A DNA stretch of 64,000 nucleotides from Psychroserpens algicola. GTDB taxonomy: Bacteria > Bacteroidota > Bacteroidia > Flavobacteriales > Flavobacteriaceae. The notes below the pieces were generated by a model that saw only the letters and a list, made by a program, of their open reading frames with translations, was not told where the DNA came from and did not search any database. The translations under genes were made by a program, and so were the position numbers. Location: NCBI RefSeq assembly GCF_014526325.1, contig NZ_JACNMJ010000001.1:1116001-1180000 (forward strand), in the 5' to 3' direction. This document shows positions 1 through 7,973 of the stretch, piece by piece (position 1 is the first letter of the stretch; every line of letters starts with the position of its first letter).

Positions 1-77
1 GGAAGGAAATTAAACTGGCCGATGGCAAAACAGGATGGGTTGTTAGCGACGATATCAAAATGATAAAAACGTTTTAA
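1..77 (+). CDS. C-terminal end of an SH3-like domain protein, probably BatE-like (partial)
   Basis: The window opens inside a reading frame that ends at TAA 75-77. The last codons read KEIKLADGKTGWVVSDD followed by IKMIKTF. The pattern 'LADGxxGWV' is typical of the last strands of a bacterial SH3 domain. In Flavobacteriaceae such a tail is found on TPR/SH3 proteins of the Bat aerotolerance cluster (BatE), and SulP transporters often lie downstream of it. Naming BatE is an inference; only 24 residues are visible. Confidence 0.45.
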   Translation, partial: KEIKLADGKTGWVVSDDIKMIKTF

Positions 78-111
78 AGTTTTTTTAACAAAAAAATTAA
101 TGTTCAAACCT

Positions 112-119
112 TATCTTTG
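112..119 (+). promoter_or_regulatory. Promoter -7 box TATCTTTG
   Basis: TATCTTTG matches the Bacteroidota primary-sigma -7 consensus TAnnTTTG exactly. The transcript would begin near 123-126, about 10 nt before ATG 136. This decides the start of the next gene, because the in-frame ATG at 100 lies upstream of the predicted transcription start. Confidence 0.6.
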
Positions 120-135
120 TACATTAAGCCCAACT

Positions 136-438
136 ATGAAATCAAAGCTTTCAGCGATTTTCTTTCTTTTGATATTTTCAGCGCTCATTACAGCGCCTTC
201 CATACTTGTGGCTATTGATGACTCGATTGATATCACTTGTTTTTACACTATAACTGAAGAAGAGGAAGAATCAGGGCACCAAATTTCTAAGGAAGGTAAA
301 GTGTTTTATCAGGAGTCAACAAATATGATAAACTACTTAAAAGGGTTTGAAAAAAATAGGCAACAAGCGTATTATTTTAAAAACTACCCCAAACCACATC
401 TCAATTTAATTTCTCCTCCTCCCGAATTCATTTTATAA
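136..438 (+). CDS. Small secreted protein of unknown function
   Basis: A 100-residue protein starting MKSKLSAIFFLLIFSALI, with a hydrophobic signal-like N-terminus over about residues 5-25. The mature part is acidic (a run of five Glu) and ends in PPPEFIL. I chose ATG 136 rather than ATG 100 because a TAnnTTTG box at 112-119 lies between them. Small exported proteins ending in a PPPE motif are common in flavobacteria, but I know of no assigned function. It stands alone ahead of the SulP cluster, separated from it by a near-100-nt gap containing an inverted repeat. Confidence 0.6.
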   Translation: MKSKLSAIFFLLIFSALITAPSILVAIDDSIDITCFYTITEEEEESGHQISKEGKVFYQESTNMINYLKGFEKNRQQAYYFKNYPKPHLNLISPPPEFIL

Positions 439-497
439 TTTTTAACGTAACGGAAGGGATGATTACTATATCCCCAAAAAATTATTAAAAAATTAAG

Positions 498-518
498 CTA
501 TAGAAAAGCATTCTATAG
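498..518. promoter_or_regulatory. Perfect 8-bp inverted repeat upstream of the SulP cluster
   Basis: CTATAGAA (498-505) and TTCTATAG (511-518) are exact reverse complements separated by 5 nt. The centre lies about 29 nt before the start of the first SulP gene at 537. There is no T-run, so it is not a terminator. It could be an operator or a leader hairpin for the bicarbonate cluster; no recognisable -7 box is visible beside it. The role is inferred from position only. Confidence 0.4.
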
Positions 519-536
519 TACAAATGAATTATATAT

Positions 537-2117
537 ATGTTTAAAACTATTAAAAGCGACTTGCCAGCGAGTTTAGTCGTGTTTTTTGTTGCATTACCAT
601 TATGCTTAGGTATTGCATTAGCCAGTGGAGCACCTCTTTTCTCTGGTTTAATTGCTGGAATTGTAGGAGGAATTGTTGTAGGATCATTAAGTGGTTCTAA
701 AATTGGTGTTAGTGGTCCTGCCGCAGGACTAGCTGCAATTGTATTGACTGCTATCGGAACTTTGGGTGGTTATCAAAACTTCTTGGTTGCCGTTGTTTTA
801 GGTGGAATTATCCAACTTATATTTGGTTTTCTTAAAGCAGGAGTTATTGGGTATTATTTCCCTTCTTCTGTAATTAAAGGGATGCTTACAGGTATCGGTA
901 TTATAATTATTTTAAAACAAATACCTCACTTTTTTGGGTATGATTCTGAACCAGAAGGTGCTGATAGCTTTTTTGAAGCTTCAGGAGAAAACACCTTTTC
1001 AGCGATTTTAAATATCGTTGATAATATCACTATAGGATCAATGGTTATTGGTATGATTGGCTTAGCAATTCTATTACTATGGGATAAAGTGCTATCAAAA
1101 AAAGGAAAGATTTTTCAACTTATTCAAGGTCCTTTAGTAGCTGTTGTTGTCGGAATTATTTTCTTTTCATTAACACAGTCTAGTGAGTCTTTAGCAATAA
1201 GTCAATCGCATTTAGTTAGCGTTCCTATACCAGAAGATGCTGCATCATTCTTAGGACAATTTAGTTTTCCTAATTTTTCAGCCATATCAAATCCAGATAT
1301 ATGGATTGTTGCATTTACTATCGCACTTGTAGCAAGTTTAGAAACCCTACTTTGTGTTGAAGCGACAGATAAACTTGATCCTGAAAAAAATGTAACTCCA
1401 ACAAATAGAGAATTATTAGCACAAGGAACAGGTAATATTGTTTCAGGACTAATAGGAGGTTTACCAATTACTCAGGTAATTGTTAGAAGTTCTGCCAATA
1501 TCCAATCAGGTGGTAAAAGTAAAGCTTCAGCCATCATTCATGGGTTTTTCTTATTAATATCAGTAATTCTAATTCCAAGGTTGCTTAATATGATTCCGTT
1601 ATCTGTTTTAGCTGCGATCTTATTTATTGTGGGATTCAAATTAGCAAAACCTAAACTGTTTAAGCAGATGTATCTGTTAGGATGGAAGCAATTTGTGCCT
1701 TTTATTGTAACTGTTTTAGGAATTGTTTTTATCGATTTACTTTGGGGAATTGGCTTAGGCTTAGCCGTTGGTATCGTTGTGATATTACTTAAAAGCTACC
1801 AAAACTCTCACTTTTTACATATGGTAGATGAAAGTAATGGGAAACATAAAATTAAAATGACTCTAGCAGAAGAAGTAACCTTTTTTAATAAAGGTGCCAT
1901 TTTAAAAGAGTTAGACAGCTTGCCAAGAGATACCTATTTAGAACTGGATGTTAGAAAGACCAGATATCTTGATAACGATATAATTGAAATTCTAGATGAC
2001 TTTGCCTTTAAAGCAAAAGAGCGAAATATTGATATTAAATTAGTATCTGAACGCGGTATCGTTGAGAATCCAGATAGTTTTATAGAATTTTTCAAACTAA
2101 GGCCCAAATCAGCTTAA
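537..2117 (+). CDS. SulP/SLC26-family anion transporter (probable bicarbonate transporter)
   Basis: A 526-residue inner-membrane protein with 10 or more hydrophobic segments up to about residue 420. The family signature region around residues 266-310 contains SLETLLCVEATDKL, RELLAQGTGNIVSGLIGG and RSSANIQSGG. The cytoplasmic tail (about 425-526) has a STAS-like layout but lacks the usual D-S/T-S-G loop, so it looks degenerate. SulP proteins carry sulfate, bicarbonate or other anions. The beta-carbonic anhydrase five genes down, and the second SulP, favour bicarbonate; that substrate is an inference. It begins a co-directional cluster, with the Usp gene starting 12 nt after its stop. Confidence 0.9.
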   Translation: MFKTIKSDLPASLVVFFVALPLCLGIALASGAPLFSGLIAGIVGGIVVGSLSGSKIGVSGPAAGLAAIVLTAIGTLGGYQNFLVAVVLGGIIQLIFGFLKAGVIGYYFPSSVIKGMLTGIGIIIILKQIPHFFGYDSEPEGADSFFEASGENTFSAILNIVDNITIGSMVIGMIGLAILLLWDKVLSKKGKIFQLIQGPLVAVVVGIIFFSLTQSSESLAISQSHLVSVPIPEDAASFLGQFSFPNFSAISNPDIWIVAFTIALVASLETLLCVEATDKLDPEKNVTPTNRELLAQGTGNIVSGLIGGLPITQVIVRSSANIQSGGKSKASAIIHGFFLLISVILIPRLLNMIPLSVLAAILFIVGFKLAKPKLFKQMYLLGWKQFVPFIVTVLGIVFIDLLWGIGLGLAVGIVVILLKSYQNSHFLHMVDESNGKHKIKMTLAEEVTFFNKGAILKELDSLPRDTYLELDVRKTRYLDNDIIEILDDFAFKAKERNIDIKLVSERGIVENPDSFIEFFKLRPKSA

Positions 2118-2129
2118 ATATAAAATGAT

Positions 2130-2933
2130 ATGACAAATAATAATAAATATAAGATATTGGTGCTTTCAGATTTAAAAGAAGGCACCAGTACTGCTTTAAA
2201 AAACACAATCAGCTTATCAAAGATGGTTGATGCCGATATTGAGTTGTTCCATGTGATAAAGCCAATTGATGTTGTAGAGACCGATAGTCAGTTGTCTGCT
2301 ATGCGAACCATTAGTAAAAAGCATATTAAAGTTGAGAAAAAAATAAGAAAACTTATTGATCCAATTTCAGAAGACTATGGTTCAATTATCCATTCGTCAT
2401 TTACAATTGGGAATGTGAAAAACGAAATAGAAGATAAAATCAAAAAAACTAAACCCGATATTATTGTTTTAGGGAAACGTAAACCTAAAAAATTGAGTTT
2501 TATCGGTGACAGTATTACAGAATTTGTTTTAAATACACACAAAGACATTGTAATGATAGCTTCTGGAACACAGAGTTTAGAACCTGAAAAGAAACTGTCA
2601 TTAGGTTTTTTTAATAATGAGAAACAGTCTTTTGAGTCTAATTTAATCGAAACATTAATTAGTCAAACAGATCAATCTTTAAAATCGTTTAATATTATTG
2701 ATAAATTAAATCAAACACCTAATGAATTGCCTAGTACGACTAATAAAAAGGTAGATTTTGTGTTCGAAAAAAACGATAATGTTTATCAAACACTATCTAG
2801 TTATTTGGTTAAAAATAAAGTCAATTTATTATGTGTAGGAAGAATTGATCAAGCCAAAACGCAAAAAGTCAATACAGTCAAATTACAAGATGTTATTGAT
2901 AAAGTTGATGTCTCGTTGCTATTGACAAGCTAA
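2130..2933 (+). CDS. Universal stress protein (UspA family), two-domain size
   Basis: 267 residues, about twice a single Usp domain. The first half is a clear Usp fold: YKILVLSDLKEGTSTALKN, then DADIELFHVIKP, then DIIVLGKRKP around residue 110. The Usp ATP-binding pattern (G-x2-G-x9-G-S/T) is not intact there, so nucleotide binding is doubtful. The second half is diverged and ends with a strand pattern VNLLCVGRID. It lies between two SulP transporters, an arrangement that suggests a regulatory or accessory role in anion uptake. Cytoplasmic. Confidence 0.85.
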   Translation: MTNNNKYKILVLSDLKEGTSTALKNTISLSKMVDADIELFHVIKPIDVVETDSQLSAMRTISKKHIKVEKKIRKLIDPISEDYGSIIHSSFTIGNVKNEIEDKIKKTKPDIIVLGKRKPKKLSFIGDSITEFVLNTHKDIVMIASGTQSLEPEKKLSLGFFNNEKQSFESNLIETLISQTDQSLKSFNIIDKLNQTPNELPSTTNKKVDFVFEKNDNVYQTLSSYLVKNKVNLLCVGRIDQAKTQKVNTVKLQDVIDKVDVSLLLTS

Positions 2934-2972
2934 AGACAAATTGTAATACGTTAATAAGTTTAAAGTTTATAT

Positions 2973-3647
2973 ATGAAATATCTGAAGCTCATTTCAATCG
3001 TCACACTTTTTCTCACATTAGTGTTTCCAAAAACAGCGCTTGCGCAAGAGAGTAATTTAGGTAATTGGCTCATTTATATTGGGAATAAAAAACTCAATGA
3101 AAAATGGAACATCCATAATGAAGTTCAATACAGAAATTATGACGCTATTGGAGATTTAGAACAATTATTGTTACGTACAGGATTGGGCTATAATTTAAGT
3201 GAAAACAACGATAATATTTTATTAGGATATGGTTATATTCTATCTGAAAATTATATCGATAATACCACTGATAAAATATCTGTAGAAGAGCATCGTATTT
3301 TTCAACAGTTTACCACCAAACAAAACGTAGGTAAAGTTGGGCTAAGTCATCGCTATCGATTTGAACAGCGATTCGTGGAAGATGATTTTAAAATGCGTTT
3401 CAGATACTTTTTAGGAATTAAGATTCCGCTTCAATATAAAGAAGACCATAAAAACCCATTGTATCTATCAGCATATAATGAGATATTTTTAAATACCGAA
3501 ACGTCTGTTTTTGATAGAAATAGAGTCTATGGAGGCTTAGGCTATGAGTTTTCTAAAGCATTGCGTTTAGAATTGGGTTATATGAATCAATTTTTTGAAA
3601 CTTCGGGTAGAGACCAAGTTAATATTATAGCATTTGTAAATTTCTAA
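2973..3647 (+). CDS. DUF2490-family outer-membrane protein
   Basis: 224 residues with a signal peptide (MKYLKLISIVTLFLTLVF, probable cleavage after ALAQ near residue 25). The mature part alternates aromatic and charged residues (NEVQYRNYD, LLRTGLGYNL, VYGGLGYEF, ALRLELGYMNQF), as expected for a beta barrel, and ends in an aromatic residue (VNF). This fits DUF2490, a putative outer-membrane family of unknown function. Within the SulP-carbonic anhydrase cluster it may provide outer-membrane passage for small anions; that is inference from context. Confidence 0.8.
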   Translation: MKYLKLISIVTLFLTLVFPKTALAQESNLGNWLIYIGNKKLNEKWNIHNEVQYRNYDAIGDLEQLLLRTGLGYNLSENNDNILLGYGYILSENYIDNTTDKISVEEHRIFQQFTTKQNVGKVGLSHRYRFEQRFVEDDFKMRFRYFLGIKIPLQYKEDHKNPLYLSAYNEIFLNTETSVFDRNRVYGGLGYEFSKALRLELGYMNQFFETSGRDQVNIIAFVNF

Positions 3648-3672
3648 ATAATGTTGAAGATAGAATTTTAAA

Positions 3673-3689
3673 AACCTAAAAATTAGGTT
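3673..3689. repeat. Short perfect inverted repeat between DUF2490 gene and second SulP
   Basis: AACCTAA and TTAGGTT are exact complements with a 3-nt centre. No T-run follows, so it is not a good terminator. It could be a regulatory or mRNA-processing hairpin within the cluster. Confidence 0.3.
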
Positions 3690-3718
3690 AACTTAGGGAA
3701 TCATGTAAAAACTAAATT

Positions 3719-5581
3719 ATGAAAAACTTATTTTCAAACATCAAAGGAGACGCTTTTGGTGGAATAACAGCAGGAATTGTTGCTTTACCACTAGCTTTAG
3801 CCTTTGGGGTTTCCTCCGGATTGGGTCCCAGTGCAGGACTTTATGGAGCTATTTTTATTAGCTTCTTTGCCGCACTATTTGGAGGAACAAACACGCAAAT
3901 ATCCGGTCCTACGGCTCCTATGACAGCTGTGAGTATGGTCGTTATTGCGGGTATTATTGCTGCCAATGACGGAAGTATAGAAAAAGCACTTCCTGCAATT
4001 TTAACGGTTTTTCTATTGGCAGGTTTGATGCAAATAGGTTTGGGAGCTATTGGTCTGGGGAAGTATATACGATACATTCCTTATCCTGTAGTATCTGGTT
4101 TTATGACTGCTATTGGTGTCATTATTTTGGTCACACAAATTCTACCTTCAATTGGTTATTATCCAAAAGAAGATATGGATTTTGTAAATCAATATAAGCC
4201 GCAGGCAGAAGAAGTGATTCTTGAAAACATTCTCAAGGATGAAGCAGGAGAAGGTATTTTAGTTCTTGAAAATTTTAAAGAAACAATATCCAGAGCTGAG
4301 AAAATTACCCAAGACGATATTTTAAAAGAATCTCAAACATTAGCTGCTAAAAATGCTTCAGGTGTTTTAGGAGCAATTAAAGTGTTGCCAAGAGCCGTTA
4401 AAAACATCAATTGGTTAGAATTACTATTAGCTTTAGGGACCATTTTTATCATCTACGGATTTAAACGAATTACAACTAAAATTCCGAGTACGCTAGTCGC
4501 CCTCATCGTTATGTCCGCAATAGCCATACTCTTTAACTTAGATTATCGTCCCATTCCTGAAATTCCTCAAGGACTTCCAGAACTAAAGACAGAAATCTTT
4601 ACCAATTTTAGCCTGGGAAGTATAACGCCCTATATTTTTACGGCGCTTACTTTATCCTTATTAGGAGCTATTGATTCATTATTAACGAGTGTTGTAGCCG
4701 ATAATATGACAAAAACCAAGCATCAACCAAATAAAGAACTGGTTGGACAAGGTATCGGAAATAGTATCGCAGCTTTGTTTGGAGGAATCCCAGGAGCAGG
4801 TGCAACAATTCGTACGGTAGTCAATATAAATTCTGGAGGGAAAACAAAGCTTTCAGGGATGATAGCAGGTATTTTGTTGTTTATTATCTTACTGGCATTA
4901 GCACCAGTAGCATCACAAATTCCAGCAGCGGTTTTAGCAGGAATATTAATAACTGTTGGTATTGGTGTAATGGATTATAAAGGCTTACGTGCTATACCAG
5001 CATTGCCTAAAGATATCAAACTGGGTCCACTAAAATTAAGTTCAGAAGTATTAATTATGCTAGTCGTTTTAGTACTCTCGTCGTTTTGGGACCTCGTTTA
5101 TGCAGTAGGTATCGGACTCATAATTGCCTCTTTAATGTTTATGAAGAAAATAGGAGACCTAACTGCCGAACGCTCTGATGTCAAACCGTTAAAAGAAGAA
5201 GCCTGGGCTGACGAATCTGAATTTCCAGCAAAATTAAAAGAAGAAGTGTTTATCAAACACTTAAAAGGACCTTTGTTTTTTGGTTCAACATCCGATTTCC
5301 AGCAGCTTACTTTGCAAATTCCAGAAACTGCATCTATAGTTATTTTACGATTAGGTAGAATGCAGTACATGGACCAGTCAGGATTGTACGCTATGGAAGA
5401 TATGCTTCAAGAACTTAAAGCAAAAGGCGTCGATGTGTTATTTGTAAACGTATTAAGACAGCCTCGATATATGATGGAACGCATCGACATCATACCAGAC
5501 TTCATTTCTGAAGATCACATATTTAAATCCTTTAAAGAATGCTTGACATGGATTAAAGAAAACGTAAAAGATGAATATTAA
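3719..5581 (+). CDS. SulP/SLC26-family transporter with C-terminal STAS domain
   Basis: 620 residues. The N-terminal membrane part contains GGITAGIVALPLALAFGVSSG and the signature GAIDSLLTSVVADNMT with GGIPGAGATIRTVVNINSGG. A STAS domain occupies about residues 515-615 and keeps the diagnostic MDQSGLYAME loop. Between the early membrane segments there is a hydrophilic stretch of about 85 residues (about 143-230) that the first SulP in this cluster lacks. The carbonic anhydrase gene begins 20 nt after the stop. SulP plus beta-carbonic anhydrase is a known linkage and points to bicarbonate transport. Confidence 0.9.
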   Translation: MKNLFSNIKGDAFGGITAGIVALPLALAFGVSSGLGPSAGLYGAIFISFFAALFGGTNTQISGPTAPMTAVSMVVIAGIIAANDGSIEKALPAILTVFLLAGLMQIGLGAIGLGKYIRYIPYPVVSGFMTAIGVIILVTQILPSIGYYPKEDMDFVNQYKPQAEEVILENILKDEAGEGILVLENFKETISRAEKITQDDILKESQTLAAKNASGVLGAIKVLPRAVKNINWLELLLALGTIFIIYGFKRITTKIPSTLVALIVMSAIAILFNLDYRPIPEIPQGLPELKTEIFTNFSLGSITPYIFTALTLSLLGAIDSLLTSVVADNMTKTKHQPNKELVGQGIGNSIAALFGGIPGAGATIRTVVNINSGGKTKLSGMIAGILLFIILLALAPVASQIPAAVLAGILITVGIGVMDYKGLRAIPALPKDIKLGPLKLSSEVLIMLVVLVLSSFWDLVYAVGIGLIIASLMFMKKIGDLTAERSDVKPLKEEAWADESEFPAKLKEEVFIKHLKGPLFFGSTSDFQQLTLQIPETASIVILRLGRMQYMDQSGLYAMEDMLQELKAKGVDVLFVNVLRQPRYMMERIDIIPDFISEDHIFKSFKECLTWIKENVKDEY

Positions 5582-5601
5582 AAAAATAAAATATTAATAA
5601 A

Positions 5602-6231
5602 ATGAAAAATATAGCAATTACAAAAGAAGTACAAAGTACATTAACACCTAGCAGTGTATTAAAAGATTTATTAGAAGGTAACAATCGTTTTGTTAGCGGA
5701 AATTCTCAAGCTACAGATAATTCTGCATTAGTAAATCAAACGATTGGAGGCCAGTTTCCAAAGGCTGTCGTATTATCTTGTATCGATTCTCGTGTTCCTG
5801 TTGAAACTGTTTTAGACCAGGCTATTGGTGATGTTTTCGTAGCCCGAGTTGCAGGAAACTTTGAAAACACAGATATCTTAGGAAGCTTAGAATATTCATG
5901 TAATGTTGCTGGAAGTAAACTAATTTTAGTACTAGGCCATGAAAGTTGTGGCGCAGTAAAAGCCGCTTGTGATGGAGTAGAACTCGGAAACATTACAGCA
6001 ATGTTAGATAATATTATGCCTGCTGTTAGAAAATCAGCTAATGAAGTTGATGGCGAAGCTAATTCTTCTAATAAAGAATTTGTTGCTAAAACAGTAGAGA
6101 ATAATGTAAAACTAACCATAGAGCGAATTCGTGAAAAAAGTCAGATCCTAACCGAAATGGAAGATAATGGCGATATCAAAATTGTTGGTGGTGTATACAG
6201 TTTACATACTGGAAAAGTAGAACTAATTTAA
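5602..6231 (+). CDS. Beta-class carbonic anhydrase
   Basis: 209 residues; catalyses the interconversion of CO2 and bicarbonate in the cytoplasm. Zinc ligands and the catalytic dyad are visible: C60, D62 and R64 in CIDSRVP, then H113 and C116 in GHESCGAVKAA. Length and motif spacing are normal for the family. It is the last gene of the SulP cluster and is followed by a good terminator, so it is probably co-transcribed with the transporters and hydrates or dehydrates their substrate. Confidence 0.95.
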   Translation: MKNIAITKEVQSTLTPSSVLKDLLEGNNRFVSGNSQATDNSALVNQTIGGQFPKAVVLSCIDSRVPVETVLDQAIGDVFVARVAGNFENTDILGSLEYSCNVAGSKLILVLGHESCGAVKAACDGVELGNITAMLDNIMPAVRKSANEVDGEANSSNKEFVAKTVENNVKLTIERIREKSQILTEMEDNGDIKIVGGVYSLHTGKVELI

Positions 6232-6257
6232 AAAGTAAATCACTTTATTTATAATCA

Positions 6258-6288
6258 AAACTGTCTATAGATTATAGGCAGTTTTTTT
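6258..6288 (+). terminator. Intrinsic terminator of the SulP-carbonic anhydrase cluster
   Basis: AAACTG and CAGTTT with inner CTAT/ATAG pairing form a stem around a short loop, followed by a T-run. It sits between convergent genes (carbonic anhydrase and cvpA). Confidence 0.75.
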
Positions 6289-6814
6289 ATGCTTCAGAAT
6301 TTGCTTCTGTTTCGTCATCAGCATCACTTTTTCCCTTGTTTAAAATACTCGGAAAAATCATAGGCGCTAACGACTTAACAGGCTTGTAAAGTATAGACGT
6401 TTCCAAATCCTCTTCATCTGCAAAAGGAATAGAATTATTCATCGTATCAAAAACAATAAGCAATACACTAAGAATCAAGCCAATTTTTAAAGCACCAAAA
6501 AGACCTCCCAGAAGTTTGTTTAAAATCCCAAGTGCAGCAAAATCTGCAAGTTTAGTCAATGCTTTTCCCGCAAGTGCAATAATCAAAACAATAACCACAA
6601 AGGTGATTGCAAAAGCAACGATATTGATATACTTTTCATCCCAATCGACTTTACTGTCCAGAAACTCCGCAGCAAAATTACTAAAGTGAATCGCGCCATA
6701 AACACCAGCAATTAAAGCTACTAGCGAAGCAATTTCCACAAAAAAACCTTTCATAAAACCTCTAATAAGTCCAAAAAGTAAAAGGGCTGCTAAAATAATA
6801 TCGATCAATGCCAT
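6287..6814 (-). CDS. cvpA: CvpA family membrane protein
   Basis: 175 residues with four hydrophobic segments. The N-terminus is MALIDIILAALLLFGLIRGFMKGFF, the classic CvpA start with a GxxRGFxKG turn, followed by ALIAGVYGAIHFS. The C-terminal tail is acidic and hydrophilic. The family was named for colicin V production and is linked to envelope maintenance, but its biochemical role is unclear. It is transcribed alone, from a promoter box on the minus strand just upstream. Confidence 0.85.
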   Translation of the reverse strand: MALIDIILAALLLFGLIRGFMKGFFVEIASLVALIAGVYGAIHFSNFAAEFLDSKVDWDEKYINIVAFAITFVVIVLIIALAGKALTKLADFAALGILNKLLGGLFGALKIGLILSVLLIVFDTMNNSIPFADEEDLETSILYKPVKSLAPMIFPSILNKGKSDADDETEANSEA

Positions 6815-6831
6815 AATGAAGTGCGTTTTAA

Positions 6832-6839
6832 CAAACCTA
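6832..6839 (-). promoter_or_regulatory. Promoter -7 box TAGGTTTG for cvpA
   Basis: The plus strand reads CAAACCTA, which is TAGGTTTG on the minus strand and an exact TAnnTTTG match. It is 18 nt from the cvpA ATG, giving a short leader. Confidence 0.55.
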
Positions 6840-6892
6840 CATAAATTTTCTCATTTTAAAATAATAACGCGTATCGTGCGATTATAGTTTAT

Positions 6893-6900
6893 TAACTTTG
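6893..6900 (+). promoter_or_regulatory. Promoter -7 box TAACTTTG
   Basis: Exact TAnnTTTG match 28 nt upstream of ATG 6929. It is divergent from the cvpA promoter, with about 50 nt between the two boxes. Confidence 0.55.
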
Positions 6901-6928
6901 CAATCTAATTTTCTTTGATAGAAAACTT

Positions 6929-7285
6929 ATGGCAAGAGACGAGCAGTTAAAACAACGTTGGGAACAAATAGTTAAAAAGCTTTCAGAACGATTTTCTGAT
7001 GGAGATCCGCTAGATTTAGATGCCATCATATATTTAATTGGTGTTCAAGAATTAGGACAATTGGATCGTAAATTTAAAAAAGATCACAAACTCGATTTAA
7101 TGCACATCGCCATTTGTAAATTATTGACGCCTTATGGGTATTATGAGTTCGATTTTGTAGATGACGAAGGCTGGCCACATTATAAAGTTAAAGAAGCATT
7201 ACCACCACTAAAAGCTGGTGAACAAAGTGTTTTAATGAAAGATGCTATCGTTAATTATTTTATAGAAACTCAATTTATAGACTAA
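6929..7285 (+). CDS. Conserved hypothetical cytoplasmic protein
   Basis: 118 residues beginning MARDEQLKQRWEQIVKKLSE, with no signal peptide and no membrane segment. It mixes helices (LDLDAIIYLIGVQELGQ, LDLMHIAICKLLTPYGYYEF) with a strand-rich C-terminal part (DDEGWPHYKVKEALPPL). I do not recognise a named domain. The full-length frame, its own promoter box and its place between cvpA and a lipoprotein gene near pheS make it a real gene. A repeat element begins 4 nt after its stop codon. Confidence 0.7.
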   Translation: MARDEQLKQRWEQIVKKLSERFSDGDPLDLDAIIYLIGVQELGQLDRKFKKDHKLDLMHIAICKLLTPYGYYEFDFVDDEGWPHYKVKEALPPLKAGEQSVLMKDAIVNYFIETQFID

Positions 7286-7288
7286 TTT

Positions 7289-7387
7289 GGGCGTTACGCT
7301 CTTACGTACACAACTCCAGAGCGCCAGGCTCTCGGTAGTCGCTCTCTTCGAGGAGCTCCAACAATACCTCCATCCTTAACGCAACCC
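7289..7387 (+). repeat. Dispersed GC-rich intergenic repeat, family A, copy 1
   Basis: A stretch clearly richer in G and C than its surroundings, starting GGGCGTTACGC and ending CCTTAACGCAACCCC. Inside are short hairpins such as GAGCGCCAGGCTC and CTCTTCGAG. A second, diverged copy with the same end blocks (GGGCGTT ... CTAACGCA-like) lies inverted at 30037-30116. Both begin a few nt after the stop codon of an upstream gene. This resembles non-coding repeats I recall from other Flavobacteriaceae genomes. Confidence 0.6.
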
Positions 7388-7445
7388 CTTGACACTTAAT
7401 GCAAAAAAATTAATGAACGAAATATCTTACTCTAAATTAATTTTT

Positions 7446-7453
7446 TAAGTTTG
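7446..7453 (+). promoter_or_regulatory. Promoter -7 box TAAGTTTG
   Basis: Exact TAnnTTTG match, 25 nt before ATG 7479 of the lipocalin-like lipoprotein. Confidence 0.55.
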
Positions 7454-7478
7454 CAGACTTAACCTTAAAATTTCAACA

Positions 7479-7883
7479 ATGAAAAAAATTATTTTAGCCC
7501 TAAGTGTATTTGCTCTTCTTTTTACATCATGTAGTAGTGATGACGATTCAGGATCACGAGATCCATTCATCGGAAACTGGATATTTTTCCAAAGTTTAGA
7601 AAATGGAACTGAAGTTGCATTAGAAGATTGTGAATATGAAACTACAATCGTAATTACGTCTAGTGGTACCTTTACAACATCACTTTATGACGATGATTTA
7701 GATGGAGGATGCGAATTAGAATTTACCGTTTCAGGAACATGGGAAAACTTAGGTAATGGTCAATATGCAACCACTACTGATGGTGATACTTTTGTTCAGG
7801 AAATAAATTTTGAAGGCAATACAATGTCCTTCGAAGATGTTGAGGATGGAGTTACCTATACCGATGTTTTCATAAGACAATAA
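7479..7883 (+). CDS. Lipocalin-like lipoprotein
   Basis: 134 residues. A lipoprotein signal peptide ends LLFTSC, with the lipidated Cys near residue 18 followed by the SSDDD linker typical of Bacteroidota surface lipoproteins. The mature part has the lipocalin-like layout FIGNWIFFQSL, TIVITSSGTFTT, VSGTWENLGNGQY, and strands ending in VFIRQ, as in the small families that measure W-strand barrels in this phylum. The ligand is unknown. Monocistronic: its own promoter box and a terminator directly downstream. Confidence 0.75.
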   Translation: MKKIILALSVFALLFTSCSSDDDSGSRDPFIGNWIFFQSLENGTEVALEDCEYETTIVITSSGTFTTSLYDDDLDGGCELEFTVSGTWENLGNGQYATTTDGDTFVQEINFEGNTMSFEDVEDGVTYTDVFIRQ

Positions 7884-7903
7884 TAGTCAATCACCTTATA
7901 AAC

Positions 7904-7932
7904 AAAAAACTCCTTGATTCAGGGAGTTTTTT
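7904..7932 (+). terminator. Intrinsic terminator after the lipocalin-like gene
   Basis: AAAAAACTCC pairs with the GGAGTTTTTT arm around a short loop; the run of T closes it. Confidence 0.8.
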
Positions 7933-7946
7933 GTGTTTAAAATCCC

Positions 7947-7954
7947 TAAATTTG
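7947..7954 (+). promoter_or_regulatory. Promoter -7 box TAAATTTG for pheS
   Basis: Exact TAnnTTTG match 20 nt before the pheS ATG. A TTG-containing -33 candidate lies inside the T-run of the preceding terminator. Confidence 0.6.
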
Positions 7955-7973
7955 CGTTTCATTTTTAGGTATC

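Noticed and set aside
3841-4077. Open frame on the minus strand inside the second SulP gene
   Set aside because: Lies wholly antisense to a clear transporter gene and has no domain.
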